Shown here piece after piece: positions 37,321 through 48,744 of a stretch of DNA of 64,000 nucleotides. Below the pieces are notes generated by a model. It searched no databases and was not told the DNA's origin. It was given only the letters and a program-made list of their open reading frames with translations. Source of the DNA: DASWZN01 sp963841635 (GTDB lineage: Bacteria > Acidobacteriota > Terriglobia > Bryobacterales > Bryobacteraceae); contig CAWJDO010000002.1 in NCBI GenBank assembly GCA_963841635.1, positions 4,774,001 to 4,838,000 of the forward strand, written 5' to 3'. A program made the translations under genes and the position numbers. The first letter of the stretch is position 1. Each line of letters starts with the position of its first letter.

Positions 37321-38362
37321 AACCGGACGGCGGCGGTTCGTCGATCATCCTCTGGCGCAGCTCACGCTGGTGCGGTTCCGCGAGTTCCGGCGCGAGCCGG
37401 AGGCGGTCTTCTGGGTGTTCGTATTCCCGATCCTGCTGGCGGCGGGGCTGGGCATCGCGTTCCGAAACCGGCCCGCGGAAGTGGTGCGGGTGGGCGCGGA
37501 GAACGCGCAGCTGGCGAGCGCGCTGCGCATGGAAAAGACGCTGGCGCCGGAAGTGGTGAGCCGGGAGGCGGGAGAGCGCGGGCTGCGCACGGGCCGCATC
37601 GTGCTGCTGGCGCTGGCCGGTCCCGAGGGAGGGGTGGTCTATCGATACGACGACACGAATCCGGACGGCCGGGCGGCGCGGCTGCTGGCCGAGCGCGCGA
37701 TCCTGCGGGCCGCGGGCGTTCACGATCCGGCGCCGGAGTCCGACAGCCTGGTGCGCGAGCCGGGTTCGCGGTACATCGACTTCCTGATCCCCGGCCTGGT
37801 GGGGATGAACCTGATGGGCAGCGGGATGTGGGGGATGGGCTTCACGATCGTGGACGCGCGCCGCAGGAATCTGCTGAAGAGGCTGGTGGCGACGCCCATG
37901 TCGCGGGCGCAGTACCTGCTCTCGTTTCTGCTGTCGCGGCTGACGCTGTTGTTCGTGGAAGTGGCGGTGCTGGTGGGCTTCGGCGTGGCGGTCTTCGGGA
38001 CTCCGCTACGCGGCTCGCTGTGGCAACTGGCGGGGCTGTGCGTACTTTCGGCGTTCTGCTTCAGCGCGCTGGGGCTGCTGACGGCTTCGCGGGTGCGGAC
38101 GATCGAAGCGGCGTCGGGGCTAATGAACGCGGTCATGCTGCCGATGTGGATTGCGTCGGGCGTGTTCTTCTCGGCGGAGCGGTTTCCGGCGGTGGTGCAG
38201 CCGTTCATCCAGGCGCTTCCGCTGACGGCGGTGGCGAACGTGCTGCGGGCGAACATGATCGAGGGGGCGGGCCTGGCGCAGGTGCGGGGCGAGGTGGCGA
38301 TCATCGCAAGCTGGCTGGTGGTGTGCTTCTTCGTGGCGCTGCGGCTGTTCCGGTGGCGGTAA
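37310..38362 (+). CDS. ABC-2 type exporter, permease subunit
   Basis: 350 aa inner-membrane protein. One N-terminal helix (FWVFVFPILLAAGLGIAF) is followed by an extracytoplasmic loop (about 55-160) and five more helices (about 165-350), the ABC2_membrane layout. The GTG at 37310 has GGGAGG 8 nt upstream and overlaps the ATPase gene by 11 nt, a strong sign of coupled translation. The substrate is unknown. Confidence 0.9.
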   Translation: MKIETGRRRFVDHPLAQLTLVRFREFRREPEAVFWVFVFPILLAAGLGIAFRNRPAEVVRVGAENAQLASALRMEKTLAPEVVSREAGERGLRTGRIVLLALAGPEGGVVYRYDDTNPDGRAARLLAERAILRAAGVHDPAPESDSLVREPGSRYIDFLIPGLVGMNLMGSGMWGMGFTIVDARRRNLLKRLVATPMSRAQYLLSFLLSRLTLLFVEVAVLVGFGVAVFGTPLRGSLWQLAGLCVLSAFCFSALGLLTASRVRTIEAASGLMNAVMLPMWIASGVFFSAERFPAVVQPFIQALPLTAVANVLRANMIEGAGLAQVRGEVAIIASWLVVCFFVALRLFRWR

Positions 38363-38378
38363 GGCGGAAAGGCCTGAT

Positions 38379-38468
38379 GGGCCACGAATGAACACGAATA
38401 GACACGGATAAAACAAAGCCTGTTCTTGGGGTTTCCTATCCGTGTGCATTCGTGTTCATTCGTGGCCC
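38379..38468. repeat. Large imperfect hairpin of ATTCGTG repeats (family C)
   Basis: Two 31-nt arms (38379-38409 and 38438-38468) pair at 29 positions around a 28-nt loop. Each arm has ATTCGTG-type steps (ATTCGTGTTCATTCGTGGCC on the plus strand in the right arm). It lies between the exporter and the convergent caspase-like gene, where it could stop transcription from both sides. A half copy is at 14613-14642. Confidence 0.85.
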
Positions 38469-38500
38469 AAGTTCGTTTCTCGGCATGTCGGTGCGGGAGG

Positions 38501-39250
38501 CTAGTTCAGCTTCGCGTCGCTGAAGCCGTTGAAGAACATGTACTCGCCGTCGGTTTTGAGATCGGGCTCGTTGGCGAGTTCCTTCTGGTGGACCTTCATG
38601 GCCGCGTCGAAGGCCTGGCGCACCGAAGTGCGATGGTCGCGCAGGAAGGCGTCCCAGAACGTCTCGGCGAAATAGCGGCAATAGGTCTCGTGCTTGCTGT
38701 CGACATCGGAGATCACGATGGCCTTGCTCTTGGTGCCGGCGAAGGCGTCCACGAAGCCGCCCGAGAAACATTGGTCCATGATGACGATCACGTTGGCCGG
38801 CAGGCGTTCCACTTCCGCGCGCAGATCTTCCGGCGAGAGCTCTCCGTGGCGCAGGACGAGGAACACCCCATCCTCGTCGTAATCCCCGTGGCCGGTGCCG
38901 TAGATCACCACCGTGTCGCCGGCGTGCGTGATGGCGGCCAGCTTGTCCATTACCTGCGTGAAGTGGGCGGGGATGGGGCTGCAGACGGGGGTGCGCTTCT
39001 CGGTCGGATGGTGGCGGTCCTTGGGAGAGACGACGAAGATGTTCTGCTCCTCGAATCCTAGCTCGCGCAGCGTGCGGTAGGCGTGAGCGATGTTGCCCTG
39101 GTGGTCGCGCTCCGTGTCGGCATTGGCCAGGACGGCGTATCTTTGGGGATGCGGCGTCGGGGCGGCGTGCGCCGGCTGGGTCTGGGAACGGCCGGAATTG
39201 CAGCCGGCCAGAACGAGCGCAAGCACGGCAAGGCAAGATTTGCGGCGCAT
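38501..39250 (-). CDS. Caspase-fold (C13/C14-like) lipoprotein
   Basis: 249 aa. The lipobox LALVLAGC puts the lipidated Cys at residue 17. The rest is a caspase-like hydrolase: RYAVLANADTERDHQGNIAH (strand 1), VVIYGTGHGDYDEDG with the catalytic His121, and VIVIMDQCFSGGF with the catalytic Cys161. Both dyad residues are present, so an active cysteine peptidase is likely, anchored to a membrane on the periplasmic side. Legumain (C13) and caspase (C14) clans share this pattern and I cannot choose firmly. No substrate or partner is suggested by the neighbours. Confidence 0.85.
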   Translation of the reverse strand: MRRKSCLAVLALVLAGCNSGRSQTQPAHAAPTPHPQRYAVLANADTERDHQGNIAHAYRTLRELGFEEQNIFVVSPKDRHHPTEKRTPVCSPIPAHFTQVMDKLAAITHAGDTVVIYGTGHGDYDEDGVFLVLRHGELSPEDLRAEVERLPANVIVIMDQCFSGGFVDAFAGTKSKAIVISDVDSKHETYCRYFAETFWDAFLRDHRTSVRQAFDAAMKVHQKELANEPDLKTDGEYMFFNGFSDAKLN

Positions 39251-39274
39251 CCTATGGTGATTTTCTCATGCGCG

Positions 39275-40681
39275 TCAGCGGGTCTGGAGACCCGCTGCAG
39301 GACTGGAGTCCTGCCCCACAATCGCGTCGGCGGCTTGCTTGCCTATGCGGACGCAGTCGGGGATGCCGATGCCGTGGTAGGCGTTGCCGGCCAGGTGCAG
39401 GCCGGGTAGCTGCTTGAGGCGGCTCTCGATGCGGGCCAGCCGCTCGCCGTGCCCCACCGTATACTGCGCCATCGAGCGCGGCCAGCGGGCGACGTGCGTG
39501 AAGACGGGCGTCGCCGAGACGCCCATGACGGTCAGCAGTTCGGCTCGCACATGGGTCACCAGATCTCCATCGGAGAGCGCGAGCACGCTTGGATCCTCGC
39601 CACCGACGAAGCAGCGCAGGACGGCCTTGTCCGGCGGCACGCGGTAGGAAAACTTTGTGCCAACCCAGGTGCAGGCCACCAGCAACTGGCGCTCGCTCTT
39701 GGGCACCAGGAAGCCGAAGCCGTTGAGCGGGTGCGGAAAGCCGGCCTTGTCGTAGCCCAGCGAGATGGTGATGGAATTCGAGTACGGAATGGAATCGAGC
39801 AGCGCGGCCAGGTCGCTATCCGCGGAGCTGAGCAGCGCACCGGCCTGGTAGGCCTGGCAGGCCAGAATCACATGATCGGCGGGCAGCCATTGGCCGCTCA
39901 TGCGCACGCGCCAGGGCGCGCCGTCGGTAGAGCGCTCGACCGCGTCGGCGGGGGCGTGCAGAACTTCCGGCGCGGGTCGCGTCTGGGCGACCAGGGCGTC
40001 GATGAGCTGGCCCAGTCCACCTTTCAGGGTCTGGAACAGCGGCTGGCCCTGAGCGTGTTTTGCGGCCTTGCGGCGCTCGTGCAGGACTCCCTTGGTGAGG
40101 CTGCCGTACTTGCGCTCGAGCTCCACGAACCGCGGCAGTACGCTCGCCACGCTGAGGTTCTGCGGCTCGCCGCCGTAGACGCCCGAGAGCAGCGGCTCGG
40201 CCAGGTAGTCCACCGCTTCCCAGCCGTAGTGCTCGGCGACGAACTCGGCCACGGAGCGGTCCGGCTGCCAGCCGTTACGCGGACGGCGGAACCACTCGAA
40301 GCCCATGCGCACTTTGGTCTCGAAGCCCAGAAGCCGGGTGCGGACCAGCGGGAGAATCCGCGTGGGGATCATCAGCATCAGGCCGTCCGGCAGCGGCACC
40401 AGGCGCCCGCGCTTCAGGACATAGGTGACGCGCAGGTGGTCGTTCGAGCCGATGACGTCTTCGCCTAGGCCCAACTCTTTGATCAGGTGCAAGGCCCATG
40501 GCTTCTGGGCCAGGTAGCTGTCGGGCCCGGCTTCGAGGACGCAGCCCTCGAGGCGCTCGGTGGAGATCACGCCGCCGAGGCGCCCTTCCTTCTCGATCAG
40601 GGTGGAGGCGACGCCGTGCTTGGCCAGGTAGTAGGCTGCGGAAAGACCCGAGATCCCACCCCCGACGATGACTACCTTCAT
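39275..40681 (-). CDS. hemY: Protoporphyrinogen/coproporphyrinogen oxidase, FAD type
   Basis: 468 aa flavoprotein. FAD-binding motif VIVGGGISGLSAAYYLAKHG at the N-terminus and the family's LEAGPDSYLAQKP, LAEPLLSGVYGGEPQNLS and C-terminal LHLAGNAYHGIGIPDCVRIG. It oxidises a porphyrinogen in late heme synthesis. The ATG at 40681 overlaps the hemH stop by 4 nt. The last 14 residues (VGQDSSPAAGLQTR) are encoded by a double-hairpin repeat (39277-39314) that also supplies the stop codon. Confidence 0.94.
   Translation of the reverse strand: MKVVIVGGGISGLSAAYYLAKHGVASTLIEKEGRLGGVISTERLEGCVLEAGPDSYLAQKPWALHLIKELGLGEDVIGSNDHLRVTYVLKRGRLVPLPDGLMLMIPTRILPLVRTRLLGFETKVRMGFEWFRRPRNGWQPDRSVAEFVAEHYGWEAVDYLAEPLLSGVYGGEPQNLSVASVLPRFVELERKYGSLTKGVLHERRKAAKHAQGQPLFQTLKGGLGQLIDALVAQTRPAPEVLHAPADAVERSTDGAPWRVRMSGQWLPADHVILACQAYQAGALLSSADSDLAALLDSIPYSNSITISLGYDKAGFPHPLNGFGFLVPKSERQLLVACTWVGTKFSYRVPPDKAVLRCFVGGEDPSVLALSDGDLVTHVRAELLTVMGVSATPVFTHVARWPRSMAQYTVGHGERLARIESRLKQLPGLHLAGNAYHGIGIPDCVRIGKQAADAIVGQDSSPAAGLQTR
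39277..39314 (+). repeat. TGGA-loop double-hairpin repeat at the hemY 3' end
   Basis: AGCGGGTCTGGAGACCCGCT (39277-39296) followed directly by GCAGGACTGGAGTCCTGC (39297-39314) and CCCCAC. Both are perfect hairpins with a TGGA loop. On the minus strand they encode the hemY C-terminal tail and its TGA. Confidence 0.9.
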
Positions 40682-41550
40682 AGCCTGTCCCGCACGACGG
40701 CAGCGAGGGCGCGCGCGAAGGTTGGAGAATCGTTCAGCGAGTCGGGACGGCGAAGCGCGATGCCGTGCTCGCAGGCGTAGTTCTTGAAGGCTATGTCCAC
40801 GTCGTAGAGGATTTCGACGTGGTCGCAGACGAAGCCGATGGGCGCGAGCACCATCTGGTGGACGCCCGCGGCGGCGTACTCGTCGACGCGCGACTCGACG
40901 GTCGGGCCGAGCCACTTGTCCTCGGTGAAGCCCTGACTCTGGAAGGCGAAATCAGAGTTCGCCAGGCCGGCGCGAAGGGCGACGGCGGCGGCGGTAGCCT
41001 TCGCTTCCACGGCGTAGGGATCGCCGCCTTCGAGCACGCGCTCGGGCAGGCTGTGGGCGGTGAAGAGCACGCGCTCGGAAGGCAGCAGGGGCGCGAGGCG
41101 CTCGGCAAATGCCTCGACCAGCAGCGGGTGATCGTGAAAGGTCTTGGTCCAGACGATCTCGGCGGTCAGGCCGGCCTCGGTCTTGGCTTCCTGGACGCGG
41201 CGGAAGTAGAAGCCCACGCTGGCCTTGGAATACTGCGGCGCCAGACACAGCGCGACGATGCGCTCGACGCCGTCGGCAGCCATCTGCCGCACGGTGTCCT
41301 TGATGAACGGCCGCCAGTTGCGCATCCCGAAATAGACCGGCAGGCCCAGCTCCTGTTCGAGGGCCGCGGCCTGTTCCCTTGTGCGGGCCAGCAAGGGGGA
41401 ACCGCCGCCGATCTGGTGGTAGCGGTCGGAAACCTCTTCGACCAGGGCAGGCGGCGTGGGGCGGCCGGAGCGGACGTAGAAGAGATACTCCGCTATGTCC
41501 TCGACGCTTTCGGGGGCGCCGTGGGCCAGGAGCAGGACGGCCTGCTTCAT
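40678..41550 (-). CDS. hemH: Ferrochelatase
   Basis: 290 aa; inserts Fe(II) into a porphyrin. The family motifs are LLLAHGAPESVEDI, GGGSPL, YFGMRNWRPFI, the catalytic-His segment LFTAHSLPERV and QSQGFTEDKWLGP. The ATG at 41550 follows an intergenic double-hairpin repeat; a longer frame upstream would be repeat-derived. The 4-nt overlap with hemY and shared strand with hemE show a hemE-hemH-hemY operon. Confidence 0.95.
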   Translation of the reverse strand: MKQAVLLLAHGAPESVEDIAEYLFYVRSGRPTPPALVEEVSDRYHQIGGGSPLLARTREQAAALEQELGLPVYFGMRNWRPFIKDTVRQMAADGVERIVALCLAPQYSKASVGFYFRRVQEAKTEAGLTAEIVWTKTFHDHPLLVEAFAERLAPLLPSERVLFTAHSLPERVLEGGDPYAVEAKATAAAVALRAGLANSDFAFQSQGFTEDKWLGPTVESRVDEYAAAGVHQMVLAPIGFVCDHVEILYDVDIAFKNYACEHGIALRRPDSLNDSPTFARALAAVVRDRL

Positions 41551-41584
41551 GGACGGCCTCCGGGGCAGAGACGCTGCACGGAGG

Positions 41585-41620
41585 CCGGCGTGGACGCCGG
41601 CCGCAGGACTGGAGTCCTGC
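41585..41620 (+). repeat. TGGA-loop double-hairpin repeat between hemE and hemH
   Basis: GCCGGCGTGGACGCCGGC (41585-41602) then GCAGGACTGGAGTCCTGC (41603-41620) and CCCCAC. The second hairpin is identical to that at 39297-39314 while the first has a different stem and the same loop. Confidence 0.9.
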
Positions 41621-41626
41621 CCCACA

Positions 41627-42649
41627 TTACGGTTTGAACTCGCGGACGAACTGCACCGCGGCTCGAACGTGTTCGACCGGCGTCTCGGGCAGGATGCCAT
41701 GGCCCAGGTTGAAAATATGGCCGGGCCGCGTGCCGGTGCGCTTGAGCAGCTCGTGGATGCGGGTCTTGAGTTCCGGCAGGGGCGCGAACAGCGCGGCCGG
41801 GTCCAGATTGCCCTGAATCGCCGAGCGGTAGCTGATGTCGATCCACGCCTGATCGATGTTGATGCGCCAATCGACGCCCAGGACGTCGCCGCCGGCCGCG
41901 TGGAGTTCGCGGAAGAACCCGCCGGCGCCGGTGCCGAAGTGGATCACGGGCACGCCGGTCGAGCGGATGCGCTCGATCAGGGCCCGGGAGTACGGGGCCA
42001 CGAAGCGGACGTAGTCGTCCGGGCCAAGCGCGCCCACCCAGCTGTCGAAGACCTGGATGGCGCGAGCGCCGGCGGCCACCTGCAGAATCGCGAACGGCCC
42101 CAGGACGTCCACCAGCTTGCCCATCAGGCGGCGCCACAGGGTCTCGTTCGAGTACATCATCTGCTTGGTCTTCATGAACGTGCGGGAGGCCCCGCCCTCG
42201 ATCATGTAGCTGGCGATGGTGAAAGGCGCGCCCACGAAGCCGAGCACGGGCACCTTGCCGGCCAGCGCCTTCACCACCTGGACGATGGCTTCTCCGACGT
42301 AGCCGAGGTCGTCCGTGTTGGAGATGGAGAGCGCGTCGATGTCCTCCGAGGTCCGCACCGGGTTATCGATGACGGGGCCCTCGCCCGCGGCGAAGCGGAG
42401 CTTAAGGCCCATGGGCTCGACCGGCAGGAGCAGGTCGGCGAAGATGATCGCCGCGTCCACGTCCAGGATCTCGACGGGCTGCAACGTTACGGCGGCCGCC
42501 AGGTCCGGGCGCCGGCAGATCTCGAGGATGCCGTGCTTGGACCGTATGTCGCGGTATTGTTTGAGGTACCGGCCCGCCTGCCGCATGAACCACACGGGGC
42601 GAACGTCGGTAGGCCTGCGACGGCAGGCATCTAGAAATCTGCTGTTCAT
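41627..42649 (-). CDS. hemE: Uroporphyrinogen decarboxylase
   Basis: 340 aa; converts uroporphyrinogen III to coproporphyrinogen III in the cytoplasm. Signature stretches are RPVWFMRQAGRYLKQYRDIR near residue 17, IIFADLLLPVEPMG, VGAPFTIASYMIEGG and IFNLGHGILPETPVEHV. First gene of the hem operon; the ATG at 42649 sits directly before the conserved N-terminus. Confidence 0.96.
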   Translation of the reverse strand: MNSRFLDACRRRPTDVRPVWFMRQAGRYLKQYRDIRSKHGILEICRRPDLAAAVTLQPVEILDVDAAIIFADLLLPVEPMGLKLRFAAGEGPVIDNPVRTSEDIDALSISNTDDLGYVGEAIVQVVKALAGKVPVLGFVGAPFTIASYMIEGGASRTFMKTKQMMYSNETLWRRLMGKLVDVLGPFAILQVAAGARAIQVFDSWVGALGPDDYVRFVAPYSRALIERIRSTGVPVIHFGTGAGGFFRELHAAGGDVLGVDWRINIDQAWIDISYRSAIQGNLDPAALFAPLPELKTRIHELLKRTGTRPGHIFNLGHGILPETPVEHVRAAVQFVREFKP

Positions 42650-42753
42650 TGGAGCCACACGCATGGCTGTTCCGCTTTGCCCTCGCATATGAGAACGTCA
42701 GTCCGGAGGCCCTATGGGGACAGCCGCCGGTCTGCTATGTACATGAATCCAGG

Positions 42754-42771
42754 AGCGGCCCAAAGGCCGCT
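42754..42771. other. Stem-loop upstream of the hem operon
   Basis: AGCGGCC-CAAA-GGCCGCT forms a perfect 7-bp hairpin between rbfA and hemE. No U-run follows on either strand, so it is not a standard terminator. The rest of this 175-bp gap shows nothing else. Confidence 0.5.
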
Positions 42772-42824
42772 TACCCCACTCGATCGGGGGCAACATTCAC
42801 AAAAGTAGCACGAAGCGAGGCCGT

Positions 42825-43199
42825 TTACGGCTCGTTGGCCGCTTTTTTTTCGGTTTTTTCGCGGTTCTTGCGGATTCGGTCCAGCAACTCGCCGATGCGG
42901 TCGCCGGCGGGGTCGGCTGCCTGGAAGTGGAGTTCGGGGGCCTTGAACAGCCGCAAGCGGATTGCGACCACCCGGCGGAGGTAGCTGGCGGCGTGTCCCA
43001 GGGCCTCGACGGCGAGCTGGCGCTCGGCGGCATTGCCCTTGATGGCCACCGTCACCATGAGGTGGCGGCCGTCGGGCACAAGGCGGGCCTCGGTGACCGA
43101 GATCCCGGCCATGCGGGGATCCTGGAGCTCGTATTCGATCAGCTCGGCCAGTTCCTCGCGCAACGCCTGGGAGAGCCGTTCGGCACGTCGCGTGTCCAT
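42825..43199 (-). CDS. rbfA: Ribosome-binding factor A
   Basis: 124 aa KH-fold protein needed for 16S rRNA 5' end maturation. Motifs: RRAERLSQALREELAELIEY at the start and LQDPRMAGISVTEARLVPDG near residue 26. Lysine-rich C-terminal tail. Last gene of the rimP-nusA-infB-ylxP-rbfA operon, separated from ylxP by a family A repeat. Confidence 0.93.
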   Translation of the reverse strand: MDTRRAERLSQALREELAELIEYELQDPRMAGISVTEARLVPDGRHLMVTVAIKGNAAERQLAVEALGHAASYLRRVVAIRLRLFKAPELHFQAADPAGDRIGELLDRIRKNREKTEKKAANEP

Positions 43200-43224
43200 C
43201 TGTTACTCCCGGTAGCGGCCGGTC

Positions 43225-43255
43225 GGTCCGCTCCCTAACGGTCGCGGTTCGGTGC
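43225..43255 (+). repeat. REP-like repeat (family A) inside the infB operon
   Basis: GGTCCGCTCCCTAACGGTCG followed by CGGTTCGGTGC, in the 62-bp gap between ylxP and rbfA. It is nearly identical to the copy at 62901-62931. Confidence 0.85.
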
Positions 43256-43261
43256 CGACCG

Positions 43262-43549
43262 TCATTCCACCCACTCCACGGTGGCGCTGACCAGTTGGCC
43301 GCCGAGCATGGCCGCCGCTTCCTTCTCGACGGATTGGAGCAGGCCCGCCGCGTAGTCATGGTCGCCCGAAACCGTCACCGCGGCCACCACGCCCCGCTGC
43401 CACAGGTCCTGGCAGTCGATTTCGGCCACCGCCACGTTGAACTTGTGGCGCAGGCGCTCCTTGAGGCCCTGGATCACGTGACGCTTGTCCTTGAGCGAGT
43501 GCGAGTCCTCGATGTGCATCTCGAGGGTCAGTACACCGATAGACGGCAT
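43262..43549 (-). CDS. ylxP: YlxP/DUF503 family protein
   Basis: 95 aa, small ferredoxin-like fold: MPSIGVLTLEMHIEDSHSLK, then KRHVIQGLKERLRHKFNVAV, the usual DUF503 pattern. Commonly found between infB and rbfA, as here. It has been linked to ribosome assembly and RNA binding in other bacteria. It starts 7 nt after infB. Confidence 0.9.
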   Translation of the reverse strand: MPSIGVLTLEMHIEDSHSLKDKRHVIQGLKERLRHKFNVAVAEIDCQDLWQRGVVAAVTVSGDHDYAAGLLQSVEKEAAAMLGGQLVSATVEWVE

Positions 43550-43556
43550 GTCCGAA

Positions 43557-46460
<2,904 letters not shown>

Positions 46461-46605
46461 AACAACGTTATTCAGTTGGACCGCCTACCCCGGGAGACGA
46501 ATCTCTCCCTGTTGGAAACACCAAGACACACTCCCCGAGATGGCGCCGTCTGTAGTCTAACCCCCGAGGCACGCAAACCGAGTTCTTCATGGTAGCAGAG
46601 TTCCG

Positions 46606-48183
46606 TCATTCGGGCTCCGTTCCGGCCGGTGGCCGAGGCTCGGGCAGGGCGCCGGCCGTCGCTTCGAGCGGCTCTTCCGCTGACTTTTCGGCACCCTCTT
46701 CGGTCTCGCCGGCCTCTTCGTCGCCGGGTTGCGGCTCGTCCGCTATGCCGGCCTCGCCGGCCTCTTCGCCGGCCTCGAACTCGTCCACGGCACCAGCCTC
46801 GGCGTCGCCAGTGGCGGGTCCAGGGGGGCCCGCGCGGACCAGGGGGTCCGCCCCACCTTCGACGGCCTCTTCGCCGGGCTGCATCTGGTCCGCCTCGCCG
46901 GCGGCCTCTGACTGGTCCTCGAACTGCGCGTAGTAGCCGTTCACGGCGAGTTGGATGGTTTCGACGGTCTTGGGCCCGATCCCCGGTATCTCTTCGAGCT
47001 GCTCGGGAGTCATGGAGCCGAGCTGCTCGACGGTCGCGATACCGGCCTCGATCAGCTTCTCGAGGATGTGGTCGGTGAGACCGCTGTCGATCAGCACGGA
47101 GACCGGCGCGCCCGACACGACCAGCGCCTCCATCTGAGACTCCACTTCCTGGCGCTTCTCCTCTTCGCTTTTGATGTCGACCTTCCAACCCAGCAGCTTG
47201 GCGGCCAGTCGCACGTTCTGCCCCTTCTTGCCGATGGCGAGTGAGAGCTGCGTGTCGTCGACGATGACCTCCATGTGCTTCTGCTCGGCGTCGAGAATTG
47301 TCACGCGGCTGATCTTGGCCGGGCTCAGAGCGTGGGTGGCGAACGAAATGGAGTCTTCGGAGAACTCGATGATGTCGATCTTTTCGCCGCGCAGTTCGCG
47401 GATGATCGACTGGACGCGCATGCCCTTCATGCCCACGCAGGCACCCACGCTGTCGACGTCGCGATCGCGGCTCTGCACGGCGATCTTGGTGCGCTCGCCG
47501 GCTTCACGCGCGCAGGCCTTGATGGTGACCGTGCTGTCGTAAATCTCCGGGACTTCCTGCTCGAACAGGCGCACCACCAGTTCCGGAACGGCACGCGAGA
47601 CGATCACGCCCGGGTTCTTGCCGGTCTTTTCGACGCTCTTGATGACACATCGAACGCGGTCGCCCACGCTGAAGCTCTCGAGGCGCGATTGCTCCTTTTT
47701 CGGCAGCCGGGCTTCGGTTTTCCCGATATCCACCACCAGGTCGGGACCCTCGACGCGCTTCACCGAACAGTTCACGAGCTCGCCGACCCGACCGGAGAAC
47801 TCCTGGTACACCGTCTCGCGCTCGGCCTCGCGGACTTTTTGCAGGATGACCTGTTTGGCGGTCTGCGCGGAAACCCTGCCCAGAAGGTCGGTGGCCCTGG
47901 GAATCCTGATTTCGGAGCCGATTTCGGCGGCGGGATCGATAGCCCGGGCCTGTTCGAGCGTGAGCTGGTTGAGAGGAGCGTCGATGGTCTCGACGACTTT
48001 CTTGACGATGAAGATCTGGATGGCGCCGGTCTTCTTGTCGAACTCCGCCACGAGATCCTCTTCGGTGTGAAAGTGCTTTCGCGCGGCGACCAGCATGGCG
48101 TCCTTCACGGCGTCCACGATGATCTGCGGGTCGATGCCCTTTTCCTTGCTCAGAATCTCGATGGATTGATAGATCGTGCCCAA
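46606..48183 (-). CDS. nusA: Transcription termination/antitermination factor NusA
   Basis: 525 aa. NusA N-terminal domain (1-125), S1 domain (about 135-200, VNCSVKRVEGPDLVVDIGKT), two KH domains (about 230-345, DSVGACVGMKGMRVQSIIRE and SLAIGKKGQNVRLAAKLLGW), and an HhH motif near 390 (LEEIPGIGPKTVETIQ). A long acidic Glu/Ala-rich tail follows (about 410-525). It binds RNA polymerase and nascent RNA. The leader of its operon contains a terminator-like hairpin that NusA could sense. Confidence 0.96.
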   Translation of the reverse strand: MGTIYQSIEILSKEKGIDPQIIVDAVKDAMLVAARKHFHTEEDLVAEFDKKTGAIQIFIVKKVVETIDAPLNQLTLEQARAIDPAAEIGSEIRIPRATDLLGRVSAQTAKQVILQKVREAERETVYQEFSGRVGELVNCSVKRVEGPDLVVDIGKTEARLPKKEQSRLESFSVGDRVRCVIKSVEKTGKNPGVIVSRAVPELVVRLFEQEVPEIYDSTVTIKACAREAGERTKIAVQSRDRDVDSVGACVGMKGMRVQSIIRELRGEKIDIIEFSEDSISFATHALSPAKISRVTILDAEQKHMEVIVDDTQLSLAIGKKGQNVRLAAKLLGWKVDIKSEEEKRQEVESQMEALVVSGAPVSVLIDSGLTDHILEKLIEAGIATVEQLGSMTPEQLEEIPGIGPKTVETIQLAVNGYYAQFEDQSEAAGEADQMQPGEEAVEGGADPLVRAGPPGPATGDAEAGAVDEFEAGEEAGEAGIADEPQPGDEEAGETEEGAEKSAEEPLEATAGALPEPRPPAGTEPE

Positions 48184-48211
48184 GATGCTTTCCTCGTTAA
48201 CTTGTTCGGGA

Positions 48212-48673
48212 TTACCAGTCGAATTTCAGGTTCGCCTTCTCGACCTGGCCGACGGTGAACTGGACCGTCTTTCCGGGTGAGGGCTCCAAGGTGATGACAT
48301 CCCCGGCGAAACCGGCCAGAATGCCTTCCCAGTAAAGCCGGTCTTCGACCGGTTCGCGCAGCACCACTTTGGCTTTTCGGCCGATAGAGCGCTCGAAATC
48401 CGCCGCCCCGCGGAGCTTGCGCTCCACGCCCGGAGAGCTCACTTCGAGGGTGTAGCTGCCCGGTATGAGGTCTTCCACATCCAGAATGGTGCCCACCTGC
48501 TGGGAGATCAGCTCGCAATCGGCGTGGGAAACACCGGCCGGCTTGTCGATGGTGATTCGCAGCATCCGCTTCTTGCCCCCGCCAAGCAGTTGTACTTCAA
48601 TGACTTCCAGACCCTCAGATTCGGCCACACGCCGGGCGACCTGGGTCACCTTGGCGGCGATGTCTTCGTTCAT
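48212..48673 (-). CDS. rimP: Ribosome maturation factor RimP
   Basis: 153 aa; needed for 30S subunit maturation. Conserved blocks: ESEGLEVIEVQLLGGGKKRM, RITIDKPAGVSHADCELISQ, and YTLEVSSPGVERKLRGAADF. First gene of the rimP-nusA-infB operon, 28 nt before nusA. The ATG at 48673 lies 26 nt after a terminator-like hairpin. Confidence 0.95.
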   Translation of the reverse strand: MNEDIAAKVTQVARRVAESEGLEVIEVQLLGGGKKRMLRITIDKPAGVSHADCELISQQVGTILDVEDLIPGSYTLEVSSPGVERKLRGAADFERSIGRKAKVVLREPVEDRLYWEGILAGFAGDVITLEPSPGKTVQFTVGQVEKANLKFDW

Positions 48674-48698
48674 TGTGCCTGTTGATCACTGAACCAAC

Positions 48699-48721
48699 AA
48701 AAAAGTGGGCTTTCGCCCACT
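48699..48721 (-). terminator. Terminator-like hairpin in the rimP operon leader
   Basis: On the minus strand AGTGGGC-GAAA-GCCCACT is followed by a run of T (six T's including the last stem base). A perfect 7-bp stem with a GNRA loop and U-tract is a textbook intrinsic terminator. It lies between the promoter and the rimP start, so it would act as an attenuator. Confidence 0.8.
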
Positions 48722-48744
48722 CTCGCGGCTCGACGTCTGACTTG

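Noticed and set aside
42754..42771. Rho-independent terminator after rbfA
   Set aside because: Good hairpin, but no T-run on either side in either direction.
46472..47188. Arg-rich 238-codon minus-strand frame overlapping nusA
   Set aside because: An out-of-frame shadow of the NusA acidic tail; no YlxR-like Cys motif, so it is not the missing ylxR gene.
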